A DNA stretch of 53,436 nt from NCBI GenBank assembly GCA_014695255.1, contig JACJNX010000172.1, positions 1 to 53,436 on the forward strand. The letters run 5' to 3'. The stretch is from Cyanobacteria bacterium FACHB-63. GTDB taxonomy: Bacteria > Cyanobacteriota > Cyanobacteriia > Leptolyngbyales > Leptolyngbyaceae. This document shows, one piece after another, positions 45,213 to 53,341 of this stretch. Position numbers and translations under genes: made by a program. A model generated the notes under the pieces. The model was given only the letters and a program-made list of their open reading frames with translations, was not told the DNA's origin and did not search any database. Positions within the stretch are counted from its first letter, which is position 1, and the number at the start of each line of letters is the position of its first letter.

Positions 45213-46438
45213 ATGAAGATCAATTCAATTGGCAGGTGTTTCAAGGGGATCATACACAGGATGGCAACCGCATCACGCAATTGTCACCCCCACCTCCTTG
45301 GCGACAGTTTCGTGGGCAACTATCTAAAGTTGATCCGACTTCAGAGCAGGATCTGACTTCAGAGCAGAAAGAGTACAAAGAAACAATTACTAACTATTGG
45401 CAGCAGATACAATCTCTTTCAAACACTGAAACACATACTCGAGATCGCCAGCGAGGCGAAAGCTTCCGCATTCGTACTGATCAAGCTAAAGTGATTCAGG
45501 CAGTTAATGCAGCCCTAGCGTTGCGACGACCTTTGTTGATTACGGGAAGACCTGGTTCTGGAAAGACTTCATTGGCTTATGCAATTGCCTATGAGTTAAA
45601 ACTTGGACCCGTGCTAATGTGGCCCATCACAGCTCGCTCCACCCTGGAAGCAGGACTTTACCGCTACGATGCGATTGCTCGATTACAGGATGCTCAGCTA
45701 CTTAAGCAAGAACCAGAACCCGATAATGGGGATAATCCCCCAACTGATACAGAAACCAACATGGAAGCAGAACAGGGTAGAAGGATAAAGGAGCGTAACG
45801 TTGGGGACTATATTCAATTGGGTCCGTTAGGCACTGCTTTTGTACCTGCTCTTTATCCTCGGGTCTTACTAATTGATGAGATCGATAAGAGTGATATCAA
45901 TTTGCCGAATGATTTGTTGAATCTATTGGAAGAAGGTCAATTTGAAATTCCTGAACTGGTTCGCTTAGCGGAATACCAGAGACAGGATAAACAAATGCAA
46001 GATGGACAAGGATCAGCGACAGTAGCCCCTCCCAGCCCCGAGCGGGTTGAGGTGCGTACAGCAGATAATTTAAAGGTCATGATTGAGGGTGGTAAGCTCC
46101 GATGTGATGCGTTTCCTCTGATTGTAATGACCAGTAATGGAGAACGAGACTTTCCCTCAGCATTCTTACGCCGGTGCTTGCGGGTTGAAATGCCTAAACC
46201 AGAGAAAGACGATCTATACAATATTGTTGAGGCTCATTTAACTGAAGATGTAGCTAAGAAAGTCAATGATTTGATTGAGCGGTTTTTGATGAAAACTGAT
46301 ACAGAAGCCGTTGCGTTAGCAACCGATCAATTGCTTAATGCTGTGTACTTGCGTAAGTATGGAGCAACTCTTGAAGCCGATAGTGATTTAGAACGGTTGA
46401 TATTCGCGGCTCTTACAAGCTCAGGGAGTGCAGGCTAA
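45209..46438 (+). CDS. MoxR-type AAA+ ATPase of the ternary system
   Basis: A 409-residue protein. Walker A ITGRPGSGKTSLA near residue 113-119, Walker B VLLIDEIDKSD near 221-230, sensor 1 and arginine-finger region IVMTSNGERDFPSAFLRRC. The long insert between Walker A and B and the LNLLEEGQFEIPEL segment are typical of the MoxR group, ring ATPases that remodel vWA partners. It overlaps the VMAP gene at the start (ATGA) and the vWA gene at the end (TAATG), so the three are translated together. Confidence 0.85.
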   Translation: MNEDQFNWQVFQGDHTQDGNRITQLSPPPPWRQFRGQLSKVDPTSEQDLTSEQKEYKETITNYWQQIQSLSNTETHTRDRQRGESFRIRTDQAKVIQAVNAALALRRPLLITGRPGSGKTSLAYAIAYELKLGPVLMWPITARSTLEAGLYRYDAIARLQDAQLLKQEPEPDNGDNPPTDTETNMEAEQGRRIKERNVGDYIQLGPLGTAFVPALYPRVLLIDEIDKSDINLPNDLLNLLEEGQFEIPELVRLAEYQRQDKQMQDGQGSATVAPPSPERVEVRTADNLKVMIEGGKLRCDAFPLIVMTSNGERDFPSAFLRRCLRVEMPKPEKDDLYNIVEAHLTEDVAKKVNDLIERFLMKTDTEAVALATDQLLNAVYLRKYGATLEADSDLERLIFAALTSSGSAG

Positions 46439-49400
46439 TGAAGCGTTTAGTTGCTGCGTTAGAGCAAAAATTTCCTGATCTCACTGCTGAAGAAATTGCA
46501 GACATTCTCTGGCTAACCCTTCAACAGTGGCAATTGCAGCAAACGAAGCAAACGACTTCTTCTCCAACTTCACAATCTGATTCTGAGCGGACCAACGAAC
46601 CTCCGCCCCTCCCTGTTATCCCTTCAGTTTCTTCTCTCCAGCAAACAAAATCCGATAGGGCTTCTCCTGAACCGTCACCATCTATGGCAGGAGTGACTAC
46701 CCAACGCCCTTCAACTTCTAGCCAATCAACGTCTTCCACAGCACCAGGGGCTGCCTTAGCCCTGCCAGATACTCGGTCACTGCACCAATCTTTGGAAATT
46801 TTGAAGGCGTTGCGTTCTCTCATCCGCCAAGTGCCTTCTGGAGATGCGAAACATCTGGACATTTCCGCAACAGTGCGTGCGATCGCCGATACAGATGTTT
46901 GGCTTCTGAAACTGCGTCCGGCTTTAGAGACTTGGCTTGAGTTGGCGATCGTTGTAGACACCTCGGCTTCAATGGTGATTTGGCAACGTACAATATTGGA
47001 TTTACGGCGAGTGTTAGCACAATCTGGTGTATTTCGGGATGTCCGTCTGTGGAGCTTAGAAGCACAAGAGATCTTAAATGGAACAGAGATCGATCAAACT
47101 CCTCCATTGAAATCTACTTCTCAACTAAGCCTTTATCTTCGTCCGGGTTTTGGTCCCGCAACAGTTAAACCACCACCCTGTCGTCCACAAGAGTTGTTAG
47201 ATCCAAGCAAGCGGCGGTTAATCATAGTGGTTAGTGACTGTATTGCCTCGTACTGGGATACGTACCAAATGCGAAGTATATTGCAACTTTGGGGCGATCA
47301 CGGTCCAATGGCGTTGATGCAAGTCTTACCAGAATGGCTTTGGAGCCGTACTGCTTTACTAGAAGTAGCCCTGGGACAGGTTGTGGGCTCTAGTCCAGGA
47401 CAGGAAAACCGATCGCTAACGTTTGTTCGACGTGGACGGTGGCAGCGGAAGCCGCCAGTTGGAGTGAGAGTGCCTGTTGTGACATTGGATCCTACGGTAG
47501 TTGCTCGATGGAGCCAAATGATTGCAGGAAATGCTTCTGTTCCTGCGCCAGGGTTATTGTTTTCACCAGCACAGGTACGGGAACTCCTTCCTCAAGATGA
47601 ATCTGAAGATGCTGAAGCCAGTGCTCGAGTTCTAACCCCATCGGAGCGATTAGAACAGTTTCGTAACTTTTCGTCACCGATGGCTCGGAGGTTAGCAGGA
47701 CTGCTGGCGGCTTGCCCAGAGGTAAGCTTGCCCATCGTTCGCATGATACAAACAGCCATGTTGCCAGGGGTTCAACAGGTTCATGTAGCAGAGGTTTTAC
47801 TAGGAGGATTGTTCAAATCCCTGGGAGAAGTTACGGCTCAGACACCGGCTGATGAGGTGCAGTATGTTTTTCATTCAGGAGTGCAGCTTCTGGTGCAACA
47901 CACAATACCACCAGAGCAGTCGTTCAAAGCTCTTTCTACCTGGATTCAACGCCGTTTTGGGTATTCTCTAGAAGATTTTCGGGCTTATATTACACCTGAA
48001 CGCATTGCGCAGATTAAGCCCTTTGCTGGAGTGCTTCTCGACGTGCTGAAGCGGCGTCGTGATCAGTACGTTGAGGTAATTAGCGAGATTGAAGCTGAAT
48101 TTCGTCCTCGCTATACATCTGCTGTAGAGCTTACCCAACAGGAGACAGCTAGTAAGGATTACGAAATTCTCACTCGACAGGGAACTTCAGAAGTGGTGGT
48201 CATTGCAATTCATGGCGGAAATTTGCAACCTGGCACAACCGAAATTGCTGATGCTGTAGCAGGCGGTCTCCACTCATTCTATTCCTTTGTCAGCCTCAAA
48301 CCGGAGATTGACCAGACACTTTATATTGCCAGCACGCAGTTTGATGAGCAGATCGCCCGAAGGATGGTTCGCAATGCGCGTACCGTTCTGTCCATTCATG
48401 GCTGTAAGGGAGATATAGAGTTTATTCGGGTCGGTGGTGCAGATCGAGATCGCATCGAGACAATTATTTCAGAACTGACCAGAGAAGGATTTAGAGTTGA
48501 TGACGATCGCTCCTCTGGAACACATCCTAACAATATCTGTAATCGAGGACTTACGGGACGAGGGGTACAAATTGAAGTCAGCCGAGGATTGCGGAATCGT
48601 TTAGTCGATGCTGATGGTCAAATTCTGGAAAAAAGGGGCTTCAAGCAACTGGTAAACGCATTGCAGCGGGGACTTAAAGCAGCGACGCTGCCGCAGTTTT
48701 CAGAGGCTCCACCTCCTGTTACTTCAGATAATATTGATTCAATTAATTTGGAACCAAGTTTCCCCGAGTTGCAAACTTTAGAATTTGAAACTGCTCAACT
48801 GATTGAAGAGTCAATTGTTTTACGCCCAGGCATTGCTATAAAACATCCTAGGGGGGGAGTCGGAACCTTAGGGTGTTTTGTGCGTAAGCGAGGTCAACAA
48901 CAACTCTACATCTTGAGCGTTTCTCACATTCTAGCTCCGAAAAACATTGCGAAAGCGGGTGACCCTATCATTCGTCTAACATCTCCAACATCTGAGGGAG
49001 AACAAGAAGATGTGATTGCAACGCTAGCTGAATATTTTCATCCCGAGATAGGAGCAGAAAATCAGCTTGATGTTGCGATCGCTGCAATCCAGAATTTACC
49101 AGTGGAAGCGGCAGATATTCGCGGAATTGGGACTCTTCGAGGAGCGTATACGGGCGAAGAATCAACCCTTTTAGGAAAGACGGTGCGCAAGCTCGGTGCC
49201 AGATCAGGAGTAACACAAGGTACCGTAAGCGATATTTCCGCTGATATCCGTATGAGTTATGAGTTTGGAAACATCACGTTGGAAAACTTGATCGGGATCG
49301 AAAGCCCTGGAAGTGAGCCGTTTACAGAATCAGGAGATAGCGGTGCGATCGTTATTGATGAAGAGGGATATGCCATCGGCATCTTGGTTGGCGGAACCAT

Positions 49401-50493
49401 TTCACCTGAGCGCGGTCAACGTTCACTATCCTTTGCCATTCCTCTTCAGAGTGTGCTAGATGCTCTAAGTTTGGAGCTTGTACTTGATAGTTCTACTGTT
49501 TCATTTCCTCCATTAGAAACTCAGGAAGTTGAGGTCATTACAATTGTTTCTGAGAATGAGACACCAGAAACAGATATTAGGTGGCAGCTTCTTGAGTATG
49601 AAGTGGCAACTGTCGAACGAAGGTCTGATCCACCTCAAACTGAATTTCTCCGCAATATTTTTCGCCAGGGGGATCAGCGCGGGCAATGGAGCATCCGCAA
49701 ACAGCGACAGCAGCGGGTTTGTTTATGGATTGAGCGTCTGACAAGCGGGGTTGACTTGGAAATGGTGCTGATTCTGGGAAGGAGTTTTGTCATGGGATCA
49801 CCAGAGAATGAGCCGGAACGTTTCTCTTCTGAGGGCCCGCAGCATGAAGTTAGCCTGAACCCATTTATGATGGGGCGTTACCCAGTGACACAAGCACAAT
49901 GGCAAGCAGTGGCAGCGATGCCGCAAATTAATCGAGAACTCGATCCATCTCCCTCCAGGTTTAAAGGAGAGAAACGTCCCGTGGAGAGGGTATCTTGGTA
50001 TGATGCGGTGGAGTTTTGCGAAAGGCTTTCGGCTTATAGCGGACGAGAGTATCGCTTGCCTACAGAAGCGGAGTGGGAGTATGCGTGTCGAGCTGGAACC
50101 ACAACGCCCTTTCACTTTGGAGAAACTATAACAAGTGACCTGGCAAACTACAGCGGTAGCGTCACTTATAACGATGGACCCAAAGGTAAAGAGAGCGAAG
50201 AAACGACTCCTGTAGATTGGTTCAAAGTGGCTAATGCCTTTGGTCTATGTGACATGCACGGAAATGTTCATGAATGGTGCCAGGATCATTGGCATGAGAG
50301 GTATGAAGGGGTGCCCATTGATGGTAGTGCCTGGTTAGCTGACCAGGAAGATGTAAGTCGTGTTGTACGCGGCGGTTCCTGGGACCTCAATCCGCGGTAT
50401 TGTCGTTCTGCCCATCGCGACAACTATTCGCCCAACTTCCGCTACGCCACTTTCGGTTTTCGTGTTGTTTGTTCTACTCCGAGGACTCTGTAG
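46438..50493 (+). CDS. Multidomain effector/receptor: vWA + PGA-hydrolase-like + trypsin-like + FGE-sulfatase domain with DGR-type variable end
   Basis: A 1351-residue protein. Domains: short helical N-terminus and Ser/Thr/Pro-rich linker (1-110); vWA, about 165-370, MIDAS motif DTSASM (D174); a domain like poly-gamma-glutamate hydrolase/YjqB, about 580-780 (AIHGGNLQPGTTEIADAVAG, VLSIHGCKGD, VQIEVSRGLRNR); trypsin-like domain, about 795-1025, complete triad H830 (SVSHIL), D878 (LDVAI) and S968 (SGDSGA); FGE-sulfatase domain, about 1105-1351 (GNVHEWCQDHW, RGGSW). The last 45 residues are encoded by a variable tract (50359-50486). It would couple ATPase-driven signalling (vWA) to two hydrolase effectors and a hypervariable recognition domain. 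Translation is coupled to the MoxR gene. Confidence 0.85.
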   Translation: MKRLVAALEQKFPDLTAEEIADILWLTLQQWQLQQTKQTTSSPTSQSDSERTNEPPPLPVIPSVSSLQQTKSDRASPEPSPSMAGVTTQRPSTSSQSTSSTAPGAALALPDTRSLHQSLEILKALRSLIRQVPSGDAKHLDISATVRAIADTDVWLLKLRPALETWLELAIVVDTSASMVIWQRTILDLRRVLAQSGVFRDVRLWSLEAQEILNGTEIDQTPPLKSTSQLSLYLRPGFGPATVKPPPCRPQELLDPSKRRLIIVVSDCIASYWDTYQMRSILQLWGDHGPMALMQVLPEWLWSRTALLEVALGQVVGSSPGQENRSLTFVRRGRWQRKPPVGVRVPVVTLDPTVVARWSQMIAGNASVPAPGLLFSPAQVRELLPQDESEDAEASARVLTPSERLEQFRNFSSPMARRLAGLLAACPEVSLPIVRMIQTAMLPGVQQVHVAEVLLGGLFKSLGEVTAQTPADEVQYVFHSGVQLLVQHTIPPEQSFKALSTWIQRRFGYSLEDFRAYITPERIAQIKPFAGVLLDVLKRRRDQYVEVISEIEAEFRPRYTSAVELTQQETASKDYEILTRQGTSEVVVIAIHGGNLQPGTTEIADAVAGGLHSFYSFVSLKPEIDQTLYIASTQFDEQIARRMVRNARTVLSIHGCKGDIEFIRVGGADRDRIETIISELTREGFRVDDDRSSGTHPNNICNRGLTGRGVQIEVSRGLRNRLVDADGQILEKRGFKQLVNALQRGLKAATLPQFSEAPPPVTSDNIDSINLEPSFPELQTLEFETAQLIEESIVLRPGIAIKHPRGGVGTLGCFVRKRGQQQLYILSVSHILAPKNIAKAGDPIIRLTSPTSEGEQEDVIATLAEYFHPEIGAENQLDVAIAAIQNLPVEAADIRGIGTLRGAYTGEESTLLGKTVRKLGARSGVTQGTVSDISADIRMSYEFGNITLENLIGIESPGSEPFTESGDSGAIVIDEEGYAIGILVGGTISPERGQRSLSFAIPLQSVLDALSLELVLDSSTVSFPPLETQEVEVITIVSENETPETDIRWQLLEYEVATVERRSDPPQTEFLRNIFRQGDQRGQWSIRKQRQQRVCLWIERLTSGVDLEMVLILGRSFVMGSPENEPERFSSEGPQHEVSLNPFMMGRYPVTQAQWQAVAAMPQINRELDPSPSRFKGEKRPVERVSWYDAVEFCERLSAYSGREYRLPTEAEWEYACRAGTTTPFHFGETITSDLANYSGSVTYNDGPKGKESEETTPVDWFKVANAFGLCDMHGNVHEWCQDHWHERYEGVPIDGSAWLADQEDVSRVVRGGSWDLNPRYCRSAHRDNYSPNFRYATFGFRVVCSTPRTL
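50359..50486 (+). other. DGR-type variable repeat 1 (3' end of the vWA/trypsin/FGE gene)
   Basis: A 128-bp tract from RVVRGGSW to CSTPRT. Compared with 51303-51430 and 52373-52500 it has no gaps. In the first 35 codons 25 sites differ among the three tracts: 23 at first or second codon positions and 2 at third positions. Invariant codons are almost identical at the DNA level. Confidence 0.8.
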
Positions 50494-50573
50494 CACTTTT
50501 CCCTTTTGCCCTCTTGCCCTTTTCGCTCCCAAGGCGAGACTTCAAATTCTGATCACAACTCTCACTCTCAACA

Positions 50574-51479
50574 ATGGCAGCTTCTTCAAATCCAAAACCA
50601 AAACCTAAGCTCACATTTCGGCGTCGCCGCCAAACGGTTCAGTTTTTCGTTGAATCCCTCAATGAAAATGTGGGGATCAAGATGATACTCATCCCTGGCG
50701 GCACCTTTCTCATGGGTTCTCCTGATACTGAGCTAGAGAGATCCAGCCGGGAAGAACCCCAACATGAGGTGAGCGTGCTCTCTTTTTTCATGGGCAAGTA
50801 TCCTGTGACGCAGGCGCAGTGGAGAGCCGTTGCAGAATTGCCGCAAGTTAGTCGAGAACTAAATTCAGAGCTGTCTCGCTTCAAGGGAGATAAGCGACCC
50901 GTGGAACAAGTGTCTTGGTATGACGCTGTTGAGTTTTGTGCGCGTCTTTCTAAATTCACGGGTCGGGAACATCGGCTTCCGAGTGAGGCGGAATGGGAAT
51001 ATGCCTGTCGGGCGGGAACGACAACTCCCTTCCATTTTGGTGAAACGATTACGACTGATCTTGCAAACTACCGTGGCACAGATGGCGATGAACTGAAGCT
51101 GTCAGGTTCCTATAGTTCGGGACCCAAAGGTGAATACCGAGAAGAAACGACGCCTGTAGACTACTTTGAGGGCGCAAACGGATATGGGCTTTTTGATATG
51201 CATGGAAATGTTTATGAATGGTGCCAGGATCATTGGCATGACGGTTATGAAGGGGCACCCAAGGATGGCAGTGCTCGGCTAACTGAAAAGGAAGGTGCAC
51301 GTCGTGTTATACGCGGCGGTTCCTGGGACGGCAATCCGCGGCATTGTCGTTCTGCCTATCGCCTCGGCGATTCGCCCGACGACCGCGACTACAGGCTCGG
51401 TTTTCGTGTTGTTTGTTCTGCTCCGAGGACTCCTCTGTATCAGAACTGGCAGGTGGGAGATCTGTCGGGCGTATCTTGA
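50574..51479 (+). CDS. FGE-sulfatase (C-type-lectin-fold) protein with variable C-terminus, copy 2
   Basis: A 301-residue protein consisting almost only of the FGE-sulfatase domain: [59 protein letters not shown], then the variable end RGGSWDGNPRHCRSAYR. True sulfatase-activating enzymes need a specific cysteine pair that I do not see here, so it is more likely a ligand-binding lectin-like protein. It lies 80 bases after the 1351-residue gene on the same strand. The C-terminal extension after the variable tract (LYQNWQVGDLSGVS) differs from the other two copies. Confidence 0.8.
   Translation: MAASSNPKPKPKLTFRRRRQTVQFFVESLNENVGIKMILIPGGTFLMGSPDTELERSSREEPQHEVSVLSFFMGKYPVTQAQWRAVAELPQVSRELNSELSRFKGDKRPVEQVSWYDAVEFCARLSKFTGREHRLPSEAEWEYACRAGTTTPFHFGETITTDLANYRGTDGDELKLSGSYSSGPKGEYREETTPVDYFEGANGYGLFDMHGNVYEWCQDHWHDGYEGAPKDGSARLTEKEGARRVIRGGSWDGNPRHCRSAYRLGDSPDDRDYRLGFRVVCSAPRTPLYQNWQVGDLSGVS
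51303..51430 (+). other. DGR-type variable repeat 2
   Basis: A 128-bp tract, aligned with tracts 1 and 3 from CGT GTT to GAGGAC/T. Variable codons here include GGC, CTC, GAC, GAT and AGG where the other copies have CTC/GAC, GAC/CAC, AAC/GGC and so on; the third base is nearly always kept. Confidence 0.8.
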
Positions 51480-51616
51480 AGAGTCCAGACTTGCTCCTGT
51501 GATGCTTTTTGAGCATCCAAAAATCAAACCGAGTCAGCTAGCTTGGTAGGGCAACCGAAGAGTTAACTGGCTCACCCAAATTTTGGCAATACCGGGAAGA
51601 CTCTAGAAAAGGCGCT

Positions 51617-52510
51617 ATGGACAAATCTTCCAACCAGAATGACTCACCTAAACAGGAACGAATGCCCGATCGTCAAGGCTCGGTAGCGACAAGATTCACA
51701 CTCCAACGCACTTCCCGAACTGGACAAGGATACATTGAGCCTCTATTGGATGCTGGCAGCGCTTTACCGCTCCACATGGTTCTTATTCCCGGTAGCACGT
51801 TTCTCATGGGATCGCCACCAGACGAAATCGATCGTGCAAATGATGAAGTTCCTCAACACACTGTCACCGTACCGCAATTTTTCATGGGTCGTTATCCAAT
51901 CACCCAAGCACAATGGCGATCTGTTGCAGGTTTGCCTCAGGTCGATCGAGAGTTAGACCCTGAACCTTCTAACTTCAAAGGAGAGAACTGTCCTGTAGAG
52001 CAGGTCTCTTGGGACAAGGCTGTCGAATTCTGTGCCCGCCTTCAAGAGCATACGGAGCGCCCCTACCGCTTGCCCTCTGAAGCCGAGTGGGAATACGCCT
52101 GCCGCACTGGCACCACCACACCCTTCTACTTTGGCAAAACTCTTACTGATGAACTCGCCAATTATGATGCTTCTGTAACTTATGCTGATGGACCGGCAGG
52201 CGAATATCGCAGGGAAACCACTCCTGTAGATCATTTTGGAATTGCCAATGCCTTCGGATTGTCAGATATGCACGGGAATGTATGGGAATGGTGTCAGGAT
52301 CATTGGCATGGCAATTATGAAGGAGCACCAACTGATGGCAGTGCCTGGTTAACTGACAATGAAGATGCATCTCGTGTTCTACGCGGCGGTTCCTGGTACG
52401 ACTATCCGCAGTATTGCCGTTCTGCCTATCGCCACGACAATTCGCCCGGCTACCGCAGCTACAATGTCGGTTTTCGTGTCGTTTGTTCTGCACCGAGGAT
52501 TCTTCAGTAA
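51617..52510 (+). CDS. FGE-sulfatase (C-type-lectin-fold) protein with variable C-terminus, copy 3
   Basis: A 297-residue protein. A polar N-terminus of about 50 residues, then the FGE-sulfatase domain ([65 protein letters not shown]) and the variable end [17 protein letters not shown]. It is the last gene of the cluster. Copies 2 and 3 lack the vWA, trypsin and peptidase parts of the 1351-residue protein and might act as free recognition subunits or decoys. Confidence 0.8.
   Translation: MDKSSNQNDSPKQERMPDRQGSVATRFTLQRTSRTGQGYIEPLLDAGSALPLHMVLIPGSTFLMGSPPDEIDRANDEVPQHTVTVPQFFMGRYPITQAQWRSVAGLPQVDRELDPEPSNFKGENCPVEQVSWDKAVEFCARLQEHTERPYRLPSEAEWEYACRTGTTTPFYFGKTLTDELANYDASVTYADGPAGEYRRETTPVDHFGIANAFGLSDMHGNVWEWCQDHWHGNYEGAPTDGSAWLTDNEDASRVLRGGSWYDYPQYCRSAYRHDNSPGYRSYNVGFRVVCSAPRILQ
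52373..52500 (+). other. DGR-type variable repeat 3
   Basis: A 128-bp tract. Codons at the variable sites (TAC, GAC, TAT, CAG, TAT, CAC, GAC, AAT, GGC, TAC, AGC, TAC, AAT) end in the same base as the other copies, as expected when first and second positions derive from template adenines. Confidence 0.8.
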
Positions 52511-52560
52511 CGCTTTTCTCTTTTGCCCTCTTACTCTCTTCGGCGCGAAGCGTCTCAAAA
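52511..52560 (+). other. Pyrimidine-rich tail shared with the region after variable repeat 1
   Basis: CTTTTCTCTTTTGCCCTCTT just after the stop closely matches CTTTTCCCTTTTGCCCTCTT after the first variable repeat (50496-50515). Copy 2 lacks it. It may belong to the homing region of a DGR or be a remnant of duplication. Confidence 0.45.
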
Positions 52561-52690
52561 TTTTTCGGCAATTTTAGAAGCTACAGAGCGTTTCGCTTAC
52601 AATTGGCTCGCTTAGAATGCACCAGATCAACTAAGTTGCCTGCATGATTTTTGTGCAAAATTGCAATGTGTTCCAGGTAGAATCGGTACC

Positions 52691-53153
52691 ATGATTATTA
52701 CGATCGCCAGCTTTAAGGGTGGTGTAGGTAAAACAACCACAGCGTTGCATTTAGCCCAATATTTAGGAAAACATCGAGGGAGTAGCAAAGTCGTCTTGCT
52801 GGACGGAGATCCTATTTTCATGAAATCGGCACCCTATTCTCACCAAGTTCGGCATCCTCCCCTACCGCATATGTCAGGTGAAAAATTATGCTGCTGCGAT
52901 CGAACTCTGTTTCCCTTGTTTTTCTTGGACTGGAGCGATCAGAAAGACCGCAGCCTTGGTTGAAACTTTGTGTCGATTGACACCATTAACAGGGTGCCGG
53001 ACTTGAGTGAGAATTGGGTGCCGATTTGAGTGCAATTTTGCAGCAAGTGACTTACTGATCATTCCTTCGGAGATCTCTATCTTTTCGTTAGAGGCTACGA
53101 TCTCAACCGTAGGAGTTTTACATCGCTATCTGATGATAAGTATCGGATTCTTC
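52691..53153 (+). pseudogene. parA: ParA-type partition ATPase, broken
   Basis: The N-terminus MIITIASFKGGVGKTTTALH carries the deviant Walker A, and VVLLDGDP is the Walker A' region. After DGDP (about 52815) the ParA sequence is lost. A second piece resumes at about 53034 as SDLLIIPSEISIFSLEATIS, equivalent to the segment around the ParA Walker B, and DDKYRILQG near 53133-53159 matches a later ParA segment in another frame. About 60 residues between the two parts are missing and a roughly 200-bp foreign sequence takes their place. It is therefore inactive; it was probably a chromosome- or plasmid-type cyanobacterial ParA. Confidence 0.7.
52824..53032. mobile_element. Small IS-derived insertion with inverted ends inside parA
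   Basis: GAAATCGGCACCCTATTCTC at about 52824-52843 (continuing ACCAAGTTCGGCAT) is the imperfect complement of the stretch ending GAGAATTGGGTGCCGATTTG at about 53012-53031 (preceded by GGTGCCGGACTTGAGT). Inverted ends of about 35 bp bracket about 140 bp without an intact gene. This looks like an internally deleted insertion sequence or MITE. Exact ends and target duplication are unclear because the host gene is also deleted. Confidence 0.55.
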
Positions 53154-53154
53154 A

Positions 53155-53340
53155 AGGAGTGACAACAAGGCTAGAGTGCAGGCTGAATCAGGGAAATGGC
53201 ATTGAGACCTCGTAGAAAAAAGCGGCGTTTATGAGGCTTAAGTGCCATGAGTTTGTCCGCCCACTTAGAGCGAGCCAACATTATTTTAGGACTTCACATC
53301 CCATAATTTGCGTATACCCACTCTTAAACGAGAGCTCCCT
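53155..53340. other. Non-coding stretch after the parA remnant
   Basis: No gene recognised. A short frame beginning near 53197 reads only MALRPRRKKRRL and stops. Confidence 0.4.
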
Positions 53341-53341
53341 C

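Noticed and set aside
50359-52500. Simple recent gene duplication as the sole explanation of the three FGE ends
   Set aside because: Duplication alone would give differences mostly at third codon positions; here they are almost only at first and second positions within a sharply bounded tract.
50574-52510. Interpretation of the FGE domains as true sulfatase-activating enzymes
   Set aside because: No sulfatase gene is present, the characteristic cysteine pair is not seen, and the C-terminal ends are hypervariable; ligand binding fits better.
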